A stretch of DNA of 64,000 bases from Paracoccaceae bacterium. Lineage in GTDB: Bacteria; Pseudomonadota; Alphaproteobacteria; Rhodobacterales; Rhodobacteraceae. The notes beneath the pieces were generated by a model, which saw nothing but the letters and a program-made list of their open reading frames with translations, was not told where the DNA came from and did not search any database. The stretch spans positions 32,643 to 96,642 of the forward strand of contig JAHDEX010000006.1 of assembly GCA_020628545.1 (NCBI GenBank), in the 5' to 3' direction. This document shows positions 55,534-63,328 of the stretch, piece by piece (the first letter of the stretch is position 1; each line of letters begins with the position of its first letter). The position numbers were made by a program, and so were the translations under genes.

Positions 55534-56805
55534 ATGAAAATGCTGATGTCAACGACAGCACTTGCACTGACTGTCACCGCAAGTGCTGCAACTGCAGAGA
55601 CCGAAATCACGGTATGGGCATGGGGAAGTGCCGCACCGGGATTGCAGGCCACCGTCGACGGTTTCAACGCCCAACATTCTGATATCAAGGTCACAATTGA
55701 ACAGAATGGCTATTCCGATGTCAAAAGCCGCGTGCTCGCCGCCTGTGCGGCAGGTGGTGCCGGGCTGCCTGACGTCTTTCAGTTTCAGAACGTGGAAATG
55801 GAATTAATAATTGCACAATTCCCCGATTGCGCCGCGGACCTCGTGCCGCTGGGGTTTGATGACAGCGCGCAGTCCAACTTTCCGGAATTCAAGCTGTTCG
55901 CTCTGCAGCAGGGCGACAAGGTTTTAGGGATGCCGTGGGATAGCGGCCCCGTCATGATGTTCTACCGTCGGGACTTCTACGAAAATGCCGGCGTATCGCT
56001 TGAGGATATCGAAACTTGGGACGATTTCATCGAGGCCGGCAAAAAAGTTCAGGCCGCCAACGATGGCGTCACGATGATCAACGACAACCTGAATGGCGGC
56101 GCTGAGTTCTTCCGGATGATCGGAGAAGAACAAGGGTGCGGCTATTTCTCGGAAGATGGCGGTGAAATCACCATGGCCCAGTCAGGCTGCGTCGCGGCCC
56201 TCGAAGTTATTGGCAAGTTGAATGAGGCTGGCCTCGTGTCTGCTGCCAATTTCAACGAGAAAATCCAGAATAACGCCGCCGGTGTCGTGGCCACGCAGAT
56301 GAGTGGTGCGTGGATGGAAGGCCCGATCCGCAACAACGCGCCCGAAGATCAGGCAGGGAAATGGGGCATCTATGAAATGCCGAGTGTGGTTGATGATGGT
56401 GCACGCGCAGCCAACTTTGGCGGCTCCCTTCTTGCGGTCGCGGGCAACAGCGACAAAAAGGAAGCAGCCTACACATTCCTCTCCTACGCGCTTGGCACTG
56501 TCGAAGGACAGATCACGATGCTGAAGGATCAGGGTCTTGTCCCGTCACTGACATCTGCGCTTGACGATCCATACGTGAGCCAACCCAGCGCCTTCTGGGG
56601 CGACCAGGCCATCTGGCAAACTGTCTTGGGCCGATTGGAGCGGATCGCCCCGATCAACGGCACGGAATATTTCAGCGATGCCGATCAGGTTATGATCGCC
56701 ACACAAACCGCATTCCTTAACGGCGAGTACGACAGCGCGCAGGCGGCACTTGATGAGGCCGCAAAGCAGGTCATGTTCGCCACTGGTCTCCCGGTCGCTG
56801 AGTAA
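55534..56805 (+). CDS. CUT1 sugar-binding protein
   Basis: A 423-residue periplasmic family 1 solute-binding protein: signal peptide (1-22, ending ATAE), then ITVWAWGSAAPGLQ, LPDVFQFQNVE, GMPWDSGPVMMFYRRDFYE, AGVVATQMSGAWMEGPIR and a C-terminal region. The ATG at 55534 follows GGGAGGA. It heads an operon with two permeases and a GH42 enzyme, so the ligand is probably a galactoside. Confidence 0.9.
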   Translation: MKMLMSTTALALTVTASAATAETEITVWAWGSAAPGLQATVDGFNAQHSDIKVTIEQNGYSDVKSRVLAACAAGGAGLPDVFQFQNVEMELIIAQFPDCAADLVPLGFDDSAQSNFPEFKLFALQQGDKVLGMPWDSGPVMMFYRRDFYENAGVSLEDIETWDDFIEAGKKVQAANDGVTMINDNLNGGAEFFRMIGEEQGCGYFSEDGGEITMAQSGCVAALEVIGKLNEAGLVSAANFNEKIQNNAAGVVATQMSGAWMEGPIRNNAPEDQAGKWGIYEMPSVVDDGARAANFGGSLLAVAGNSDKKEAAYTFLSYALGTVEGQITMLKDQGLVPSLTSALDDPYVSQPSAFWGDQAIWQTVLGRLERIAPINGTEYFSDADQVMIATQTAFLNGEYDSAQAALDEAAKQVMFATGLPVAE

Positions 56806-56864
56806 ACGATCAAGGTCAGGCGCGCGGCATCTGAAACGCCGGGCGCCTGTCAGAGGACCAACTG

Positions 56865-57728
56865 ATGCGCCTTCACACAAAAACCGCCTACGGATTTATC
56901 GGCCCCTATTTGCTGATCTTTGTAGCCTTCTGGGCGTGGCCGATCATTTACTCTTTCTATCTGTCGTTCCTATCGACCCGGCGCGCGCCGTGGTCCTTCA
57001 ATCCCACGATGACATGGGGACGACTGACGCAGGACCCAGCATTCTACAATGCATTGAAGAACACGCTGACGATCCTCGCCATTCAGGTCCCGATCATGAT
57101 CGCGCTCGCTTGCATTTTGGCAGTGCTGCTCAACTCGTCACTCTTGCGCGCCCGAGGCATCATGCGGTTTGCGTTCTTCGCGCCCGTTGTCATCGGTGAA
57201 GCCGCCTACGCTGCCGTCTTTCGTCTGATGTTCAACGCAGAATTTGGCATCGTGAACAAAGCGCTTGGCAGTATCGGCATCGGCAAGATCGACTGGTTTG
57301 CAAACCCGACTGCCGCAATGGCCCTCATCATTCTGGCGGTGACTTGGCGCTGGGTTGGATACAACGCCATCATCATCCTCGCTGGCCTACAGTCGATCCC
57401 CAAGGACGTTTATGAAGCCGCGATTCTCGACGCGGTGACACCCCGCCAGCAATTCCTGTATATTACCCTACCGCTCTTAAAACCGGTCATCGTGTTTTGT
57501 CTGGTCCTGTCGACCATTGGCTCCATGCAGCTCTTTGCCGAGCCGTTTTTGATCACGAATGTGGGCGGCCCGGGGGGCGCAACCGAAACACTTGGGCTCT
57601 TGCTCTATAAGCAGGCTTTTCTGAACCTAAATTTTGGCTATGCCTCTGCCATCGCTTACACCATAGCCGCGCTGGCGCTGATCATTTCCGCTTTGAACCT
57701 CTGGGTCTCAAGGGGGGACGACGCATGA
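56865..57728 (+). CDS. CUT1 sugar ABC importer permease (MalF-like)
   Basis: A 287-residue permease with six membrane segments and EAA loop DVYEAAILDAVTPRQQFLYITLPLLKPV (around 183-210). AGGA precedes the ATG. It overlaps the next permease start by 4 bases. Confidence 0.9.
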   Translation: MRLHTKTAYGFIGPYLLIFVAFWAWPIIYSFYLSFLSTRRAPWSFNPTMTWGRLTQDPAFYNALKNTLTILAIQVPIMIALACILAVLLNSSLLRARGIMRFAFFAPVVIGEAAYAAVFRLMFNAEFGIVNKALGSIGIGKIDWFANPTAAMALIILAVTWRWVGYNAIIILAGLQSIPKDVYEAAILDAVTPRQQFLYITLPLLKPVIVFCLVLSTIGSMQLFAEPFLITNVGGPGGATETLGLLLYKQAFLNLNFGYASAIAYTIAALALIISALNLWVSRGDDA

Positions 57729-58561
57729 TCCTGAAGAACAAAGCGATGTTGCGCCGTTCGCTTTTGCTGCATGCGGTCATCGTTCCCCTTGCGATGCTAT
57801 GGCTGATCCCGATCTGGCTGATGTTCATCTTCGCGACACTGGGCGACAGCGCCATCTTCTCCCCTCAAGTGCGGCTCCTGCCGGGATCAGAGTTCTTCGA
57901 GAACTTTCGCCGCCTTCAAGAAGACCTCGACTTCGTGCGGACAGTCTTTGTCAGCTTCGTGGTCGCGCTGGTATACACTGTCGCTTCTGTCGTACTGACG
58001 TCCATGGCGGGATGGGCGATTGCCATTTACCGGTTCCGCGGGAAATGGGCCGTGCTGGGCCTGATCCTTGGCACATTAACCTTGCCCTACTTCGTCGTGG
58101 TCATTCCCCAGTTCATCATGGTCGCCAGGGATTTCGGCCTCTCGAACACATGGTTTGCCCTGATTATTCCGCCACTGTTCAATTCGCTGGGCGTGCTGTT
58201 CATGCGACAGGCCTTTGCGACGATGCCAAAGGACCTCTTTGATGCCGCGCGCGTCGAAGGCGTGACGGAATGGCAGATCTTTCGCTATGTTGCGATGCCC
58301 TTGGCCAAACCGATGCTCGCTGCTCTGTCGATCATTCTGTTTCTGCATTCGTGGAACAACTACCTCTGGCCGCTGCTAATTTCGAACGACAAGACGATGA
58401 TGACCGCGCCAGTCGCGCTTGGCTCGCTCTTTGGGCTGATGGACGTGTCGTGGGGAGGCGTCATGGTCGGCGCCACCTTAATGACCGCACCGATGCTGCT
58501 CGTCTTCGTCTTTTTGCAGCGCTTCTTCCTTACGGGGATCACAGCAGGGGCGGTCAAGTGA
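57725..58561 (+). CDS. CUT1 sugar ABC importer permease (MalG-like)
   Basis: A 278-residue permease with six membrane segments and EAA loop DLFDAARVEGVTEWQIFRYVAMPLAKPM. The C-terminus ends FFLTGITAGAVK. It is followed 42 bases later by the beta-galactosidase gene. No ATPase gene accompanies this importer. Confidence 0.9.
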   Translation: MILKNKAMLRRSLLLHAVIVPLAMLWLIPIWLMFIFATLGDSAIFSPQVRLLPGSEFFENFRRLQEDLDFVRTVFVSFVVALVYTVASVVLTSMAGWAIAIYRFRGKWAVLGLILGTLTLPYFVVVIPQFIMVARDFGLSNTWFALIIPPLFNSLGVLFMRQAFATMPKDLFDAARVEGVTEWQIFRYVAMPLAKPMLAALSIILFLHSWNNYLWPLLISNDKTMMTAPVALGSLFGLMDVSWGGVMVGATLMTAPMLLVFVFLQRFFLTGITAGAVK

Positions 58562-58603
58562 CCGTTTTCCCTGCCCCATCACACTCACCGAAAGCCTGAC
58601 CAC

Positions 58604-60601
58604 ATGTCGCTCAAACCACTTTCGCGCCAAACGCTTGGCGTCTGCTATTATCCAGAACATTGGCCAGAGGACCGCTGGCCACAAGACGCGCGCATGATGG
58701 CTGAAGCCGGGATCGACTTTGTCCGGATCGGCGAATTTGCCTGGTCGCAGCTTGAACCAGAACCCGGGGAGTTCGACTGGTCATGGCTTGATCGCGCATT
58801 TGAGGTGCTTGCTTCAGAGAACTTGAAAATTGTCCTTGGCACGCCGACAGCCACGCCGCCAAAATGGCTCGTTGATCGCATGCCTGACATGTTGCCGATT
58901 GGACCTGATGGCAAGGTGCGTGGCTTCGGCTCCCGGCGGCATTACTGTTTCAGTCATGAGGGGTATCGTGCAGAGTGCGCACGTATCACAAAAGCACTCG
59001 CCGAGCGCTATGGCGATCATCCAGCATTAGCTGCGTGGCAAACCGACAACGAATATGGCTGCCACCGCACAACGCTATCTTACACACCAGCAGCGCTTTC
59101 AGCGTTTCGGGATTGGCTCGCGCAGCAATATCAAAGCATCGATGCGCTGAACCGCAGTTGGGGCAATGTATTTTGGTCGATGGAATACCGCAATTTTGAC
59201 GAGATCGAATTGCCAATGGGGGCAGTGGCGCAGCTCAATCCATCTCACCTGATCGATTTTCGGCGCTTCGCCTCGCAAGAAGTTGTCGCTTTCAACCGTC
59301 TGCAGACCGAGATCATCCGCCGCCATTCACCGGGGCGGCCAATCAGTCACAATTTCATGGGCAAGTTCTTTGAGTTCGATCACTACGCCGTCAGCGCCGA
59401 TCTCGAGATCGCGGCATGGGATGCGTATCCGCTTGGCTTTCTTGACCGAGAGATTGGCGATCTTGACCTAATGCAGCGCTACATGGGTGTCGGGCACCCT
59501 GACTTTGACGCATTCCACCATGACCTATACCGCACCTGCGGCCAGATGCGGCACGGCCTTGAAGACGGGCGCTGGTGGGTGATGGAGCAACAGCCGCCGG
59601 GTCCACTGAATTGGGGGGCCTTTAATCCGGAACCGAAGCCCGGCGCAGGACGTCTTTGGGTTTGGGAGGCCTTCGCGGCAGGTGCGGAGGTCGTCAGTTT
59701 CTTCCGCTGGCGTCAGCCCAGTTTCGCGCAAGAGCAGATGCACGAAGGGCTTCTTCTGCCTGATGGCACACCGAACCAAGGCTACGAACTATGCAAAGAA
59801 ATCACGGCTGAACTGGAGACCCTCCAACCGGCTCCTGTAAATACGAGGTCCGATGTTGCGATCATCTTTGACTACGACAGCCAATGGATGTCCGAGATCA
59901 TGCCGGTGGCCGCTGATGCCTCTCATTTCGATAGCGTTCTACGAAGCTATGCGGCGTTGCGACGGGCGGGGATTAGCGTGGACATCGTACCCCCGACTGC
60001 TGAGGCCATCGCCGGCCGGAAGCTGATTGTAATGCCGATGCTGGTGCATTGCCCGGAGGCGTTTACACAAGCCCTGAGTGAGAGCGACGCAGTCATTCTT
60101 GCGGGACCCTGGACCGGCGCAAAGTCCAGTAATTTCACAATCCCAGAAGGTTTACCGCCCGGCACGCTAAGAAACCTCATCGATATCACCTTACGGCGTG
60201 TTGAAACGCGGCGACCCTTTGCGCCATTCGCTCTGGAGGATGGCAACACGTTTGCTGGTTGGCGGGAAGACATTGCCGCAGGTGAGGACGTATCCGTCCT
60301 CGAGCGCCTCGAAACAGGTGAACCGGCGGTGCTTCGGCAAGGGAACATGATCTACCTTGCCGGCCGGGGGGATGACGCGATGCAAGATAAGCAGATCCGG
60401 CGCGCGCTCGATCTCGCCAAGGTACCGTGGATCGACCTGCCAGAGGATGTGCGCGTTCGCAAAAACGGCCCTCTCACGTTCGTCTTTAACTACGGACAGG
60501 GCACCTGCGACATCAGCTCGCTCATGGGCAATCAAAGCCTGAAAATGGGAACACTGAATCTGGTCCCATGTGGCGTGACCTGTTTCGGGCCGGCGTCGTA
60601 G
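58604..60601 (+). CDS. GH42 beta-galactosidase
   Basis: A 665-residue cytoplasmic family 42 glycosidase. The TIM-barrel starts with LGVCYYPEHWPEDRW (11-25). Acid/base Glu150 is in WQTDNEYG and nucleophile Glu328 in WVMEQQPPGPLNW. A trimerisation domain follows (about 400-600), then a small C-terminal domain. Only two of the cysteines that form the zinc site in some GH42 enzymes are at the expected places (115, 153), so the metal site is probably absent. There is no signal peptide, so the substrate is imported first. It is the last gene of the importer operon, followed by a terminator. Confidence 0.92.
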   Translation: MSLKPLSRQTLGVCYYPEHWPEDRWPQDARMMAEAGIDFVRIGEFAWSQLEPEPGEFDWSWLDRAFEVLASENLKIVLGTPTATPPKWLVDRMPDMLPIGPDGKVRGFGSRRHYCFSHEGYRAECARITKALAERYGDHPALAAWQTDNEYGCHRTTLSYTPAALSAFRDWLAQQYQSIDALNRSWGNVFWSMEYRNFDEIELPMGAVAQLNPSHLIDFRRFASQEVVAFNRLQTEIIRRHSPGRPISHNFMGKFFEFDHYAVSADLEIAAWDAYPLGFLDREIGDLDLMQRYMGVGHPDFDAFHHDLYRTCGQMRHGLEDGRWWVMEQQPPGPLNWGAFNPEPKPGAGRLWVWEAFAAGAEVVSFFRWRQPSFAQEQMHEGLLLPDGTPNQGYELCKEITAELETLQPAPVNTRSDVAIIFDYDSQWMSEIMPVAADASHFDSVLRSYAALRRAGISVDIVPPTAEAIAGRKLIVMPMLVHCPEAFTQALSESDAVILAGPWTGAKSSNFTIPEGLPPGTLRNLIDITLRRVETRRPFAPFALEDGNTFAGWREDIAAGEDVSVLERLETGEPAVLRQGNMIYLAGRGDDAMQDKQIRRALDLAKVPWIDLPEDVRVRKNGPLTFVFNYGQGTCDISSLMGNQSLKMGTLNLVPCGVTCFGPAS

Positions 60602-60620
60602 GAAACAAGACCGGAATCTT

Positions 60621-60672
60621 CCGAAAGCGCAACCTTGCGAAGTCGCTTTCGGCTTTGCTCTTTCATTTATTG
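60621..60672 (+). terminator. Terminator after GH42 operon
   Basis: CCGAAAGCG (60621-60629) and CGCTTTCGG (60644-60652) form a 9-pair perfect stem, followed by a T-rich stretch (CTTTGCTCTTTCATTTATTG). It lies 20 bases after the GH42 stop. Confidence 0.7.
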
Positions 60673-60734
60673 CTATTGAGCCTAGGGTGTTGGACCGAAG
60701 CGAATTATTGCGCAGCCAATCACCGGTGCACCCG

Positions 60735-60989
60735 ATGTCCTCAAACCGAACCCAAACGCTGATCATTCGCGGAGAGCTGCACAGCCCATCGTTCTTGCCG
60801 TGGGTTGCACGACACAGCGTTCGGTTAGGTTTGACCTGCGAAACCCTGCGCGCAGACGCCAGCGAGGCGATATTCGAGGTCGGAGGACAGGCTGAACTAA
60901 TTGACGCCTTTGAAGTTGGCTGCCTTCTCGGTCCCTTCGACGTGTGGGTCGAGGCGATTTCGCGGACCCCAAGCCAATCCAGCAAGTGA
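60735..60989 (+). CDS. Degenerate acylphosphatase-like protein
   Basis: About 84 residues covering one acylphosphatase-fold domain: the first strand LIIRGELHSPSFLPWVARHS, helix, LGL, a middle strand and the C-terminal GCLLGPFDVWVEAI, matching the family's spacing (FxxWV...LGL...CxxGP). The catalytic Arg of the GFR loop is replaced (SFL) and the catalytic Asn of the next strand is also missing, so it is probably not an active acylphosphatase. An in-frame GTG at 60687 would add 16 residues; neither start has a strong ribosome-binding site. It stands 5' of the Rieske gene group on the same strand. Confidence 0.6.
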   Translation: MSSNRTQTLIIRGELHSPSFLPWVARHSVRLGLTCETLRADASEAIFEVGGQAELIDAFEVGCLLGPFDVWVEAISRTPSQSSK

Positions 60990-61194
60990 TTGCTTTTTTG
61001 GCGCTTTGCTGAAAAAGTAGGCCAAAAATCGCCTTGGTTGTGCGGGTTCGCCTGGAAAGGCGCTGCCTGAATGCTCTGCACTGTACAGAGAGAATGTTGG
61101 CGCATCTGATCGATGAGGGCTTGAACCAGATACCTGAACACAAGGTCGGTTCGTGACGCCGGTTAATCCGGTAGGGGATGGGACATACTGGACG

Positions 61195-61836
61195 ATGGCT
61201 GCCAAAACTGATGCGCAATGGGTGCCGGTCGCGGTGTCTGCTGACATTCTCGCCGGGACGGTGGTTCCGGCACGGCTCCCGACCGGTCCGATAGCCGTCT
61301 GGCGTTCAGCCACTGGTAACCTCTACGCAAACGGAGACCGCTGCCCGCATCGCGGCATGCGCCTGTCTCATGGGTTCGTCCGCGGTGAAACGCTATCCTG
61401 TATCTATCATGGCTGGCGGTTCGGCACCGATGGGGCTTGTCAAAAGATCCCTGCCCATCCCTCTGTCACACCGCCGAAGACTATTAATTGTGGTCCTTTG
61501 CATGTCGCCGAAACGAACGGTGTCGTCTGGGCTGCTGCCAAAGAGCCCGCAGAGCCGCCTCAATTCTACCCGGGGTATGAGGCGCTGCGAAGTCTTGTCA
61601 TAGTTTCAACACCTGCTGCGATCGCAGCTGCAACAAATGCCACGATAATCGACGGTGCGATCCAAACGACGCTTGGCGGACAAGATGCGGTCTTGCTGAT
61701 GTCACCGCAGGGACCCCAAGAGGTCTTCATCCTCGTTCTGGCTCGACCAAACCTCAACCTGGCCGACCGCTTGGCGGTCTCGTCCGCATTAGAGGCGTTG
61801 CGCAGATCGGCCGAAGCGGTGGAGGGAGCCGCATGA
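61195..61836 (+). CDS. Stand-alone Rieske [2Fe-2S] protein
   Basis: A 213-residue protein with a full Rieske site: Cys50-Pro-His52 (RCPHRG) and Cys69-x-x-His72 (SCIYHGW), spaced as in ring-hydroxylating oxygenases. A further ~95-residue C-terminal part has no iron-binding His pair. It therefore looks like the Rieske half of an oxygenase as a separate chain. The ATG at 61195 is preferred; a GTG at 61153 would add 14 residues. The stop overlaps the start of the next gene by 4 bases. It probably passes electrons to that protein. Confidence 0.85.
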   Translation: MAAKTDAQWVPVAVSADILAGTVVPARLPTGPIAVWRSATGNLYANGDRCPHRGMRLSHGFVRGETLSCIYHGWRFGTDGACQKIPAHPSVTPPKTINCGPLHVAETNGVVWAAAKEPAEPPQFYPGYEALRSLVIVSTPAAIAAATNATIIDGAIQTTLGGQDAVLLMSPQGPQEVFILVLARPNLNLADRLAVSSALEALRRSAEAVEGAA

Positions 61837-62675
61837 TGCCCAATACGATGCGCGATGCGTGGTATCCGGTTGGCCTTCTTTCGGGTCTCAGCGATGACGG
61901 CAAAGACAGCCAGCTTCTCGGTGAACCCATATCGGTTTTCGGGGCAAAGAATGGGCGTCCAAGCGTCGAAAGTGCGGGTCGCACACTGCCTGTTGTCGAG
62001 CGATTTGGGCACTTGTGGACAAGTTTGGGGTCACCAAACAAAGACCTGTTTACGATCCCAGAAGCAGACCATCCTGAACGTAAGCTGGTGGACGTTGGTG
62101 TTGTGCGCGTGAAATGCTCTCCCCTCCGCGCGGTTGAGAATTTCCTGGATGTGGCGCATTTCCCTTTTGTTCATACGGACATTCTTGGGGCAGAGTCACA
62201 CCCCGAAGTCAGCGACTACAAGGTCGAAATCCGCGACGATGTTGATGAGGTCTGGGCGACAAAAGTTGAATTCTTCCAACCGCAGGCCGCCAAATCGGCC
62301 GGTGGCGGGATCACGACCGAATACATGTACCGAGTTCCGGCGCCGACCTGCGCTGTGCTTTATAAGACCTGCCCACCAAGACCAGGCGAATGGGATGTGA
62401 TCACCCTTTTTGTGCAGCCGCTGACAGAGGACTTATGCGACGTCTGGCCGTGGATGGCCCTATTCGACGACGAAAGCTCCATGACGGACCTGATCCATTT
62501 TCAGCAACTGATCTTCTTGCAGGACCGATCGATCCTTGAAAATCAGCTCCCCAAGAGGCTCCCCCTCGATCCTGCGATGGAGACACCGACACGCGCAGAC
62601 CTCACATCGGTTGCCTATCGGCGTTGGTTGAAGCGGCACAATTATACTTTTGGTGCGCAACTGGTGGCTGAATGA
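61833..62675 (+). CDS. Rieske-oxygenase catalytic subunit lacking the Rieske site (NdmC-like)
   Basis: A 280-residue protein with the catalytic domain of VanA/PobA-type Rieske oxygenases. The mononuclear iron ligands are His109 and His114 in ENFLDVAHFPFVH and Asp231 in LQDRSILENQLP. The N-terminus MRDAWYPVGLL...LLGEPISVF and the later FGHLWTSLGSP are the usual flanks of a Rieske domain, but the ~50 residues holding CxH and CxxH are gone, so the protein cannot hold a [2Fe-2S] cluster. The preceding overlapping gene encodes exactly such a domain. The layout resembles NdmC of the methylxanthine N7-demethylase. Substrate unknown. Confidence 0.85.
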   Translation: MMPNTMRDAWYPVGLLSGLSDDGKDSQLLGEPISVFGAKNGRPSVESAGRTLPVVERFGHLWTSLGSPNKDLFTIPEADHPERKLVDVGVVRVKCSPLRAVENFLDVAHFPFVHTDILGAESHPEVSDYKVEIRDDVDEVWATKVEFFQPQAAKSAGGGITTEYMYRVPAPTCAVLYKTCPPRPGEWDVITLFVQPLTEDLCDVWPWMALFDDESSMTDLIHFQQLIFLQDRSILENQLPKRLPLDPAMETPTRADLTSVAYRRWLKRHNYTFGAQLVAE

Positions 62676-63328
62676 TCCTTTACGATTATATCCTGTCCCC
62701 AAGCTGCTATAAGGTGCGGCTGCTCGCGTCGCTGTTGGAAGTACCGCTTGAAGTCCGTCCGGTCGATTTTCACCCTGGCCGCGAGCATAAGAGCGCAGCG
62801 CTGCTGGCCTTGAACCCGGCAGGCAGTATTCCGATCCTGGTTGACGGTGATCTGATCCTCACGGAAAGCGCAGCCATGTTGGCCTACATCGCAGGACAAC
62901 ACGGCCCGGGCTGGCTTGCAGGGTCAAATCCGGTAGATATCGCTCAGCAACAGCAGTGGCTTGCGTTTTCTCATCGCCTGACACATGCCCTCGGCGGCGC
63001 ACGACTTGTCGAGATGCTGCATTTTTACGGCGACCTGCCAGCGCTTCAGGCCAGCGGCATCGCGGCGTTGCGTGAGTTGGAAGCGGCCCTCTTCGCGCGA
63101 CGTCTTTCGGGCGGCACCTTCCTTGTCGCGGATGCTCCATCCATCGCAGATATCGCTTGTTTCCCTTATGTGGCACTGGCACCGGACGGAAGTGTTTCAC
63201 TCGATATTTATCCGTCAATTCGCATCTGGATGCGCGCCATCCGCGCGCTCCCGGGCTTCATTGAAATGCCGGGCATCCATCGTCTGCATGAACTAGCACC
63301 AGACCCTTTCGAGGAGGCGTCTTTGTGA
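62672..63328 (+). CDS. Glutathione S-transferase-fold protein (NdmE-like position)
   Basis: A 218-residue GST-family protein. The N-terminal thioredoxin-like domain (1-80) has LSPSCYKVRLLASLL, NPAGSIPILVDGD with the cis-Pro, and TESAAMLAYIA. The C-terminal helical domain has FLVADAPSIADIACFPYVALAP. It overlaps both neighbours by 4 bases, so it is made together with the catalytic subunit and the amidohydrolase. In the NdmCDE N7-demethylase a GST-like protein (NdmE) is a structural partner; a similar role is inferred here. An ordinary glutathione transferase is the alternative. Confidence 0.87.
   Translation: MILYDYILSPSCYKVRLLASLLEVPLEVRPVDFHPGREHKSAALLALNPAGSIPILVDGDLILTESAAMLAYIAGQHGPGWLAGSNPVDIAQQQQWLAFSHRLTHALGGARLVEMLHFYGDLPALQASGIAALRELEAALFARRLSGGTFLVADAPSIADIACFPYVALAPDGSVSLDIYPSIRIWMRAIRALPGFIEMPGIHRLHELAPDPFEEASL

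Noticed and set aside
60191-61141. 316-residue minus-strand frame across the GH42 end and the acylphosphatase-like gene
   Set aside because: Antisense to the GH42 C-terminus and a terminator; no domain or start signal.
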